This document shows, piece by piece, positions 7,786 to 14,788 of a DNA stretch of 64,000 bases. Positions within the stretch are counted from its first letter, which is position 1, and each line of letters begins with the position of its first letter. The notes under the pieces are model-generated. The model worked only from the letters and a program-made list of their open reading frames with translations, was not told the DNA's origin and did no database searches. The translations under genes and the position numbers were made by a program. Source of the stretch: an uncultured Collinsella sp. (GTDB lineage Bacteria > Actinomycetota > Coriobacteriia > Coriobacteriales > Coriobacteriaceae); NCBI GenBank assembly GCA_958369225.1, contig CATXID010000005.1:1-64000 (forward strand), read 5' to 3'.

Positions 7786-8259
7786 CTATTCCGAAGGACT
7801 CGAATCCCACCCCTTTACCTCCTTCGTGTAGACCACGGTGCGCGAGTTGCTTGTCTGGTAGCTGCAGGTGACGAAGGCCCAGGCTTGGGCGATGTCTTTC
7901 GGTTCTTCCAGGACGACCTCGCACCGGGACAATTTGTCCCCGAGGTAGGAGTCGGGCGCCGCCACGTCTGCGAAGTCGGTTCGCTTGTCCTCCGAGCTCG
8001 CGTCCACCACGTCCACCGCGAAGACCTCGAGCTCGATTTCCTCGTCGCGGGTGTAGACACAGATGGTGCGGTGCGCCTCGGTGAAGGCGCGTGAAGAGTA
8101 CTGCGCGAGCGGTGCGAACATGGTGCCGTCGGACATGTGGCGCCCGTAGACGATGACGAGCGGGCTATCGACGCCCTGCGCGCACCCGGCGTCGAAGCAT
8201 CGGACTGCCGCCCTTGCATTTACATGTGGCTGCTGCGCCTCATTTTTGAGAGCTATCAG
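7786..8259 (-). pseudogene. Truncated class B sortase
   Basis: The minus frame is open from 8259 to a TAG at 7786-7788 but has no proper start and is preceded by an in-frame TAG (8260-8262). The segments VRCFDAGC, SPLVIVYGRHMSDGTMFAPL and AFVTCSYQTSNSRTVVYTKEV match the second half of class B sortases, including the catalytic Cys (TC) and Arg (NSR). The N-terminal signal/anchor and about 80-100 residues are absent, and the position of the catalytic His in the usual YGHxM reads Arg. Sortases attach surface proteins to peptidoglycan or pili; this copy is most likely inactive. A 116-residue version could still be translated from an internal ATG at 8136. Confidence 0.7.
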
Positions 8260-8349
8260 CTACACGGGCGACTTTCCGAAAAGGAAGGGCTCATCTTCTA
8301 ATTGCACCAACGTCCCAGATCGCGAACTCACACGCCGCGATGGATTGCG

Positions 8350-9198
8350 CTACTCGCCGCCCGTCCGTGTCGCCGAGAGTAGGGCGCCCAGGTCGGCCTG
8401 GATCGCCTCCGCCTTACTTCCGAGCTGCAGCGGAGCCGAGTCGCCCGAGATGTTTACGCTCAACAGGTGCGCATCCGGCAGCTTTGCGGTCATGCTCCAG
8501 AATGGGAGCGTGATGATACCAGGGGTCATTTCGCCCACGCCGAGCTCCAGCAACAGCACGCGGCCGCTACTGCGCTCGCGCACAAAGCGCTCGTACCGTC
8601 CGAGGCTCTCGCGCCATACCGTGCCTTGCAGAAACGTGTCGTCGCGCACCCACGGCGTAAGCTGCCAGCCGCAGTGCGGGCATCGAGGGATATCTTCGCT
8701 GCGGATCTCGAACCCCGCCATGCCCGCGAGCATGCGCTCGACGTAGGGACTCGCGTCGAAGAGCTCGTCGCAGCACGGCTGCTTACATTGAAGGTGCGCA
8801 AAGCTTCCCTGATAGTTGCAGATTCTCTCGGCGGGAAATGTCTTCTCGACCTGGGTGTCCACATTGGTGCTCAGGATGAAGCAGTCCTTATGAGCGATGA
8901 GGGACCGTAGGTCGAGATAGGGCTGCGAGGCCGGCTCGCGCAGCATGAAGTCGATGTATCGCGCATAGTATGCCCATTGCTGCTCGAGGCTGGGGTAGAG
9001 GTGGTAGAAGCCGTCGAAAAGGCTCTTGAAGCCAAAGGCTTGCTGCCAGTCCGCCATTCCTGCGCGCGCCATGCCTGCGTGGTTGTAATGGTTGAACCCG
9101 GCGGCGCTCGACATACCAGAGCCGATGCCGACGATGATGGCGTCGGAATCGTCGATAAAGCTTCGAAGCCTATGTGCTTCTCTTTCTAGGGGCGGCAT
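8350..9198 (-). CDS. Class-M-like sirtuin (third gene of sirtuin operon)
   Basis: A 282-residue SIR2-fold protein. The NAD-binding GIGSGMSS is at residues 24-31, the STNVDTQ motif at about 110-116, and zinc-ligand cysteines at about 138, 142/143, 173 and 176 (CPHCG). The stretch LELGVGEMTPGII and the long insert WAYYARYIDF match macrodomain-linked (class M, SirTM) sirtuins more than canonical deacylases. The canonical catalytic His is replaced: the motif reads NYQG, Gln where deacylases have His, as in SirTM proteins, which are protein ADP-ribosyltransferases. Its start overlaps the previous gene's end by 13 nt. The macrodomain and GcvH-L partners of known SirTM operons are not in the window. 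Confidence 0.8.
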   Translation of the reverse strand: MPPLEREAHRLRSFIDDSDAIIVGIGSGMSSAAGFNHYNHAGMARAGMADWQQAFGFKSLFDGFYHLYPSLEQQWAYYARYIDFMLREPASQPYLDLRSLIAHKDCFILSTNVDTQVEKTFPAERICNYQGSFAHLQCKQPCCDELFDASPYVERMLAGMAGFEIRSEDIPRCPHCGWQLTPWVRDDTFLQGTVWRESLGRYERFVRERSSGRVLLLELGVGEMTPGIITLPFWSMTAKLPDAHLLSVNISGDSAPLQLGSKAEAIQADLGALLSATRTGGE

Positions 9199-9884
9199 CG
9201 GGCAATCTCCTCGAAAGCCGGGGCCATATCGCCGTCAACGAGAATCGTCTCGCACGATGCATCGGGCGTCATGGCCTGGCTGTAGTTGAACACGATGTAG
9301 GTGGCGTGCTCGCAGGCGTTCGCGATCTGGGCGAGCATGCGCTTTATGACGCCGTTGTGCAGTCCCACGCCAAGTTCGAGGATGGCGACCCTGCCGTTGC
9401 GATGGGTGCGTGCAAGGCGCTCGAGCTCCTCGAGCTGGGCTGTGGCGAGGGCGTCTGGACGGGCGAGACGCTGCTCGTCGATCGACGTGCGCGTGCTACC
9501 CTCCGTTTCGAGAATGCGGTTCTCGTTGAACCCTGCACGTGTGAAGTGCCCGTCGATGTTGCACGTGACCACGAAGGTGTCAGCGTGCTCCGTAAGACGC
9601 CGTAGCCCGTTCATGAGCGGGCTGGGCTCATATTCGAGATATTCCTTTTGATGGAACCGCTCGGCCCATCGGCGTCGCGCGCTGGCATCCGGGGAAGCGA
9701 GCCCCTGCAGTATGCAGCCGATGCCGTCTGCCTGGGCGAGGTCCCCGTACGCCTCTCGGAAATGAGCATCGGCGCAGAAGAGATTGAGCCCCTCCGCCAT
9801 GTCGAGTCCGTTGCTGGCGCCGATGATGACAAGATCCGCCTCGGCTAGCGCCCTGCCTATGCGAACTGCTTTCGCCGTCTCCAT
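9186..9884 (-). CDS. Sirtuin-like protein lacking the zinc site (second gene of sirtuin operon)
   Basis: A 232-residue paralog of its two neighbours. GASNGLDMAEG (22-32) replaces the NAD-binding loop, TCNIDGHF (107-114) the TQNID motif, and LELGVGLHNG the C-terminal strand. The region between has lost the two Cys pairs of the zinc ribbon and about 50 residues, and the His/Gln position reads Glu (ETEG). It is therefore either a regulatory pseudo-sirtuin or a minimal NAD-binding enzyme. Two bases separate its ATG (9884) from the gap after the upstream sirtuin stop at 9888, and its end overlaps the downstream sirtuin, so all three are one operon. Confidence 0.72.
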   Translation of the reverse strand: METAKAVRIGRALAEADLVIIGASNGLDMAEGLNLFCADAHFREAYGDLAQADGIGCILQGLASPDASARRRWAERFHQKEYLEYEPSPLMNGLRRLTEHADTFVVTCNIDGHFTRAGFNENRILETEGSTRTSIDEQRLARPDALATAQLEELERLARTHRNGRVAILELGVGLHNGVIKRMLAQIANACEHATYIVFNYSQAMTPDASCETILVDGDMAPAFEEIARCRP

Positions 9885-9887
9885 GCG

Positions 9888-10853
9888 CTACCTCCCCAGC
9901 GTCTTGCGCACGTCGGCGAGCACGTCGGCGATATCGGCGCGAACGGCGAGCCCCCGATCCTCGATCGCGCGGGGGAGAAACTGCGTCCTGTTGTTCACGG
10001 CGATGTAGCTAGCCTGTGGCAACTGCGCCGTGAGGGCCCAGAACGGCTCCTGGATAAACGCGGGCGTCATGCGGCCCACACCCAGCTCGAGGAAGAGGAT
10101 CCTCTGCCGCGCGTGCGCGTCGAGCCAGTCGGACACTTTGCGGTACTGCTCCTCGTAGAGCTCGCCCTGCAGGAAATTGCCGTAGCCGCGAACCCAGGGG
10201 AACGCCTCGGCTCCGCAGTGCGGGCAGCGCGGCACGAGCTCTGTTGGAACCTCTAGGCCGTCTCCCATGGTCTCGACCATGCGGGAGACCGGCTCGATTG
10301 CGTCCCACACCTCGTCGGTGCAGCAACGGGAGCACTGGAAGAAGCGGTGGTCGCCCTGGATCTCCGCCACCTTCTCCCAAGGGTAGATCTTTACGAACTG
10401 CGTGTCCTGGTTGGTGGTAAGCACAAAGAAGTCCTTCTCGGCAAGAATGGCGTCGAGGTCCTTGTAGGGCTTGCGCAGCGGGGCGTTGAGCGTGGTGTCG
10501 AGGAAGGTGGCAAGGTAGCCCCAGCGTGCCTCGGCGGTAGGCCAGCGGTAGGTCGACCCCTCAAAAGCGCCCCTGAAACCGTAGCGCTCGGCGAATTTGC
10601 CGAAATGCTTGTGATAGGTCGCGTTGTCCTCGTAGTAGAAGTCGCCGCCGCCCGCCGCGGAGAGACCGGAGGCCCCGCCCACAAGCACGCAGTCTACCTC
10701 CTCGACCATGCGGGCAAAGTCCTCGATCTGCTGGTCGTAGGGCTTAGGCTCGCGGTCACTCAGGTCGTAGGGCGTGCCACCGCTGCGGTAGGCTGCCTGA
10801 TGGGAAAACGACCGGTTGGTGAGTTCGATGACGAGATTCTCGTAAAAAGTCAT
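9888..10853 (-). CDS. Class-M-like sirtuin (first gene of sirtuin operon)
   Basis: A 321-residue protein from ATG 10853, chosen because AGAGGG precedes it at the right distance and a longer frame runs into the regulatory region. GGASGLSAAGG (59-69), TTNQDTQF (146-153), EIQGDHRFFQC (164-174), a CxxCC and a CPHCG zinc pair, and LELGVGRMTPAFI show the class-M-like sirtuin fold, again with Gln in place of the deacylase His. About 50 extra N-terminal residues precede the fold. It is the promoter-proximal gene, divergent from a TetR regulator across an operator-like dyad. Predicted reaction: NAD+-dependent ADP-ribosylation or NAD+ hydrolysis; substrate unknown. Confidence 0.8.
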   Translation of the reverse strand: MTFYENLVIELTNRSFSHQAAYRSGGTPYDLSDREPKPYDQQIEDFARMVEEVDCVLVGGASGLSAAGGGDFYYEDNATYHKHFGKFAERYGFRGAFEGSTYRWPTAEARWGYLATFLDTTLNAPLRKPYKDLDAILAEKDFFVLTTNQDTQFVKIYPWEKVAEIQGDHRFFQCSRCCTDEVWDAIEPVSRMVETMGDGLEVPTELVPRCPHCGAEAFPWVRGYGNFLQGELYEEQYRKVSDWLDAHARQRILFLELGVGRMTPAFIQEPFWALTAQLPQASYIAVNNRTQFLPRAIEDRGLAVRADIADVLADVRKTLGR

Positions 10854-10867
10854 CCAATGCCCTCTTT

Positions 10868-10988
10868 CAATTACAATGAACAGGTGTCTATAAAAAGTAT
10901 CCATGTTGATTTGCGCGAGAGCAATGAACAGCTTCGGAGCGTTGTCGATAAACGAACGGTCGCTGGGCATTGTTGAGCGTTGTAATTG
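10868..10988. promoter_or_regulatory. Divergent sirtuin/TetR control region
   Basis: CAATTACAA at 10868-10876 and its exact complement TTGTAATTG at 10980-10988 bracket the region between the two divergent genes, so that each start is preceded by the same half-site. CAATGAACAG also occurs twice in direct orientation near 10874 and 10922. These are good candidates for TetR-family operators; no -35/-10 pair was assigned with certainty. Confidence 0.45.
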
Positions 10989-11001
10989 GAGGGCCGTGGA
11001 A

Positions 11002-11556
11002 GTGGAGAAAATCGATCGTCGCCGACGCTATACGCTCTCGGTTATACGGGAGGCGTTCTTCGCGCTGCTGGCCGAGGTCGGCTTCGCGAAGATGACGGTA
11101 GCGGATATCTGCCGTCGCGCCGATATCAACCGCGGCACGTTCTATCTGCACTACGAGGACAAGTTCGCACTGCTCGACACGCTTATCGACGAAGCCCTGG
11201 CGGCGGTGCCCCCGCTCGAGGGATCGGAAGCGGATGCCCTCTGTCAGCGTCCGCCGGCAAACGATGACTATTATCTGCTCTACTCGGATGACGACGCGTA
11301 CGCCCGCGTGGCGCAGCGCGTTATCGAGCGCGGCGCAGAGCAGATGGTTCCCTCGATCATGGAGGAGACTGGGCTTTCGCGCGAGGACGCCTATCTGCTC
11401 TTCGTCCACAACGTTCAGGGAAATCTCGCGGTCAACCGTCTGCTCGGTTGGAAGCGGGGACCCGAGTTCGCCCACGCCCAGGAGCTGCTCAGCGCCTATT
11501 CCGAAGGGGGCATGCGGGCGGTATCGGCTCGTCACGATTCCCGTTGCTCATCTTGA
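11002..11556 (+). CDS. TetR-family transcriptional regulator
   Basis: A 184-residue protein. Residues about 10-55 (VIREAFFALLAEVGFAKMTVADICRRADINRGTFYLHY, split by a turn) are a classical TetR helix-turn-helix with the RGTFYLHY recognition helix; the rest is the ligand-binding helical domain. GTG 11002 was chosen because GGAGGG (10988-10993) lies 8 nt upstream; a GTG at 10996 is closer but poorly spaced. Divergent from the sirtuin operon, it most likely represses both directions in response to an unknown ligand. Confidence 0.85.
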   Translation: MEKIDRRRRYTLSVIREAFFALLAEVGFAKMTVADICRRADINRGTFYLHYEDKFALLDTLIDEALAAVPPLEGSEADALCQRPPANDDYYLLYSDDDAYARVAQRVIERGAEQMVPSIMEETGLSREDAYLLFVHNVQGNLAVNRLLGWKRGPEFAHAQELLSAYSEGGMRAVSARHDSRCSS

Positions 11557-11779
11557 CCGCGTGTCATTTCAGGTAAGCAGTGCAGCTATGAGCTGAGGAT
11601 AAAGCGCCATCGTGTGCCCCGCGCTCTCGACTTCTCGGCAGAAACGTGAGCCTTTGGTCAATGTATCTCAAGATTGAGCGTTGACTCCGCTTCTGATTTG
11701 GTGGCATGACGGAGTGCGACGGCATGGCATTGTCGCATCGCTGTGCTGTCGCAGCGCCAGACGTCTTCGTGGCCGCCGT

Positions 11780-12076
11780 TCAGCCCTCGTCGAGCTCCTT
11801 CAGCCGGGAGAGGCAGCGGTCCAGAAACCCGCTCCTGGCTTGCGCGGCAAGGAGTCCGTCGCAGAAGCGGTCGCCACGAACGCACCACGTGATGCATGCG
11901 CGTATCAGGTCAATGTCCCCATGGTCGATGTCACAGCTGTCTATGCCTTCCGAGGTGTCGATGCTATGGCGTTCAAGCGTCTCGAAGTAGCTGGTGTCCG
12001 CGAACCCGTCCAGTACATAGAAATCGTCGACGAAATCCTCGAGTCCGAGCGTCCCACCCCCAAGCTCGACATTCAT
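11780..12076 (-). CDS. DUF6508-like protein, start uncertain
   Basis: The 98-residue frame from ATG 12076 contains FVDDFYVLDG, TSYFETLERHSI and LIRACITWCVRGDRFCDGLL, matching the short DUF6508 family of unknown function. The frame continues upstream without a usable ATG/GTG/TTG to just behind the stop of the nuclease gene; there AAGGAG is followed 5 nt later by ACG-TTC-GAA-AGA, where an ATG start would be expected (about 12122). Either ACG is used, an ATG mutated, or the shorter form is made. It follows the GmrSD-like gene in the same direction, so it is probably co-transcribed with it. Confidence 0.6.
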   Translation of the reverse strand: MNVELGGGTLGLEDFVDDFYVLDGFADTSYFETLERHSIDTSEGIDSCDIDHGDIDLIRACITWCVRGDRFCDGLLAAQARSGFLDRCLSRLKELDEG

Positions 12077-12133
12077 GTTTCTGTCCGCCAGCTTGCCAGC
12101 GTACTTGGTTAGTCTTTCGAACGTGTTCGCTCC

Positions 12134-13867
12134 TTAGCTCAAAAGTCCGTTGTCGCCCAGGTAGTCCACGAAGGCATCGATGATCCGTGCCGTGCGAGTC
12201 GCGATGTCTATTTCGGTGAAGTCTCCCATGACTTGTGTCAGGCGCTTGAGTTCTGCGATCTTTGTTCCGGCTTTGCGCTTGCCATTGCCGTCGGTGTATC
12301 CCTCATAGTACTTGCGTTTATCGCAGAATCTGTAGTCGGCCGCGCGGATGTTTACACGCTTCTCGAGCAGCGCCTTGTTACCCAGCGCCTCCAGGTTGGA
12401 TTGGTCGACGAGCGGATCTACCTCGTTGCGCTTCTTGGCATAGATGTGCTCAATTTCGAGCGTAGTGTCTAGGTCCATGAGTGGTTGATCTGGGTCTGCG
12501 TACGCCCACCAAGTGAGCATGGACTTCGTTACAGGCCTGCCGTTAGTGAACACGTAGGTTCGGAATCGCTCAGCAATATTTGCGCGATTGAAGTGGTGGT
12601 TAGGAAACTCCACCGGGCGGTGCTCCACGATGTTGATCATCTCGGGATACACTGGCGAACGCAGCGCATTCACGCCGGGACGCTCAATGGCGTAGGCGAG
12701 AACGAATGCCGTGATCTTGTTTAGAAAGCCGTAGAGTGCCTCGTCATCGAGGACACCTTTGCTGTCGCGGTTGGCGAGGAACCAGACGCTTAGCAGATAG
12801 GTCCACATGCCGTTGGGGGCGTAGTTCAGCACGAAGAGCCTGCGGAGCACGCGCTCGCTGAACCCTTCCTGCGCATCGACGCGTTTCCAGAAGCCGAGCA
12901 GCGCCTCGAGATCGTCGAGCGTGGCGTCCTCCTTGAGCATGGCGTAGCCATCGGCACCGAAGAAGTCGCGCAACGATGCGGTGGTCGTGTCGCGGATGCC
13001 TTTCTTCGCGCGGCGGTAGTACATATAGCGCGTAAATAGCTCATCGGTTGGTGTACCGCGCATGGGCCGGAAGATGGCGTTCGCTCCCTCCTCGAGCCCC
13101 TTCCAGCGACGGATGAACTCATCCTTGCGCCCCGTGTCGGAATAATGCTTGTAGAACTGGCTCTTGAAGATGTCGGCATCCGAGAGAGGCAGCCCTCGGT
13201 CGTTTAGAGTCGAGAAGATGCGTAGCGCGGTGTCCTGCGACTCCGCTTCAATGGGCAACAGTATCACATTGTTGATGACGCGTGTGGCCATGTAGACGGT
13301 GTAGGTGGGCCACTCGCTCACCAGTTGCTCAATTTTCCTCTGGAAGAAAGCGAAGTTGCGGGCATAGGCGCTCTTCCAGCTATCGCCTACATTGCCCTCT
13401 CGTAAAATCTCGAGGAATTCATTCTTGTCGTTGTCCGATGCAACCTCGGAGTCGATCTTGAGGCGCTCCATGTCGGGCTCGTCGAACTCGTCGGTTTTCC
13501 ATACACAACGGGCGATTGCCTCGCGCATCTTCACAGACTGCTTATCCTTCATGTTGGTGAACTTGTCGTAGAACGCGCGGAGCAGCAGCATGATGGTGGT
13601 GAGGCGCTGCTGGCCGTCAATGATCTCAAGTTGGCCAGAGAGGTTCTTAAAGGTGACGATGGGTCCTAGAAAGTATTCGTCGTTCTCGCTGTCGAAACGC
13701 TCATAGTCATCGCCTGGAAAAGCGAACGAGAACAGGTCATCCCACAGCGTTGCACATTCATCCTCGCCCCAGGCGTAGGGCCTCTGGTAGTCGGGGATGA
13801 GGAAGTCTGATCGCTTATCGGTGAGAAGATCGCGAATCGATCGCTGGTCGATGTTGAGCTTGGACAT
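12134..13867 (-). CDS. GmrSD-like DUF262/DUF1524 nuclease (anti-phage/restriction type)
   Basis: A 577-residue single-chain protein from ATG 13867 (GGAAGGT 7 nt upstream). The N-terminal DUF262 domain shows IPDYQRPYAW (24-33) and EIIDGQQRLTT (81-91), the DGQQR nucleotide-binding/hydrolysis motif. The C-terminal DUF1524 domain shows LEIEHIYAKKRNE (from about 470) and NLEALGNKALLEKRVN, a His-Me/HNH nuclease pattern. GmrSD proteins are type IV, modification-dependent restriction enzymes that use nucleotides to cleave glucosylated or otherwise modified phage DNA; many relatives are defence-island genes with unproven targets. The gene lies between a sirtuin operon and housekeeping topoisomerase genes. 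Confidence 0.85.
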   Translation of the reverse strand: MSKLNIDQRSIRDLLTDKRSDFLIPDYQRPYAWGEDECATLWDDLFSFAFPGDDYERFDSENDEYFLGPIVTFKNLSGQLEIIDGQQRLTTIMLLLRAFYDKFTNMKDKQSVKMREAIARCVWKTDEFDEPDMERLKIDSEVASDNDKNEFLEILREGNVGDSWKSAYARNFAFFQRKIEQLVSEWPTYTVYMATRVINNVILLPIEAESQDTALRIFSTLNDRGLPLSDADIFKSQFYKHYSDTGRKDEFIRRWKGLEEGANAIFRPMRGTPTDELFTRYMYYRRAKKGIRDTTTASLRDFFGADGYAMLKEDATLDDLEALLGFWKRVDAQEGFSERVLRRLFVLNYAPNGMWTYLLSVWFLANRDSKGVLDDEALYGFLNKITAFVLAYAIERPGVNALRSPVYPEMINIVEHRPVEFPNHHFNRANIAERFRTYVFTNGRPVTKSMLTWWAYADPDQPLMDLDTTLEIEHIYAKKRNEVDPLVDQSNLEALGNKALLEKRVNIRAADYRFCDKRKYYEGYTDGNGKRKAGTKIAELKRLTQVMGDFTEIDIATRTARIIDAFVDYLGDNGLLS

Positions 13868-14154
13868 GAGCTGTACCTTCCGCGCGGGAACAATCAAGAT
13901 GACACGGATTATATCGCCGAAGTCGTCATTCGCTCTATTGCTGCGAGCTACTGAATCTAGCGACCTCTGGCCAACCCTTACGGTTTCATGTCGTGATCCA
14001 TATCGGCGCCGATCAATGCCCGTGATGCTTCTGCTTGCGCCTTCTTTGGAGAGCGCGAACGAGGGATGCGATCTACAGACGACTGAATAGCTCCATCCGT
14101 TTTGGTTACAAGAAAACATGCTGCGCGCCTGCAGCATGAAGGGGAGGGAATCCT

Positions 14155-14685
14155 ATGAAAATCGTTGTATTGAGTGGTAGCCCGCGCAAGGGCGCCAATA
14201 CCGACACCATGGTCGAGGTGTTTGCCGAGACCGCGCGCGAGGGCGGCCATACGGTCGAGGTCGTTCGCGTTGCCAGCAAGATAATCGCTGGTTGCCTAGG
14301 GTGTCAGTATTGCTTCGCCCACGAGGGCTCTTGCGTGCAGAAGGACGACATGGCCAACGTGATCGAGTCGCTGAAAGACGCCGACATGGTTGTCTTCGCT
14401 TCGCCTATCTACTGGTTTGATATCACCGCGCAGGAAAAGGCCGCCATCGACCGTCTGTACGCCTTCGGTGCTACGGGCTTCCCGTTTACCAAGACGGCCC
14501 TTTTGCTCGATAGCCACAGCGAGGGCGTCTATAATGCGGCGATCGCTATGTACAAGTCAGCCTGCGCGTACTGCAAGTGGGAGGACCAGGGCATTGTCAC
14601 CATTAGCGGCATGACCGAGCGCGACAGCATGGCCTCCTCGCCCAAGCTGGAAGAGGTGCGAGAGCTCGCTCGCAAGCTCGCCTAG
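14155..14685 (+). CDS. Flavodoxin-family / NADPH-dependent FMN reductase
   Basis: A 176-residue flavodoxin-fold protein. The FMN phosphate loop is GSPRKGANT (residues 7-15), FASPIYWFDIT binds the isoalloxazine edge, and GCLGCQYC plus a further Cys resembles the cysteine cluster of iron-sulfur flavoproteins and WrbA-like oxidoreductases. It would reduce quinones, iron chelates or a redox partner with NAD(P)H. GGGGAGGG lies upstream of the ATG. It stands alone, followed by a hairpin (14706-14743). Confidence 0.82.
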   Translation: MKIVVLSGSPRKGANTDTMVEVFAETAREGGHTVEVVRVASKIIAGCLGCQYCFAHEGSCVQKDDMANVIESLKDADMVVFASPIYWFDITAQEKAAIDRLYAFGATGFPFTKTALLLDSHSEGVYNAAIAMYKSACAYCKWEDQGIVTISGMTERDSMASSPKLEEVRELARKLA

Positions 14686-14705
14686 CGCTCATCTCCAATA
14701 ACGAA

Positions 14706-14743
14706 CAAGGCCCGAAGGGTTCATTTGAACCATTCGGGCCTTG
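14706..14743. terminator. Hairpin between convergent flavodoxin and parC
   Basis: CAAGGCCCGAA (14706-14716) pairs with TTCGGGCCTTG (14733-14743), with further pairing inside the loop (GGTTCA/TGAACC). It lies between two convergent genes and can serve both. No strong T run follows, so efficiency is uncertain. Confidence 0.65.
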
Positions 14744-14788
14744 CTGCGTTTCAAGGGGGCTGGGCTGTCGGAACCGGCCAGACGGCTG

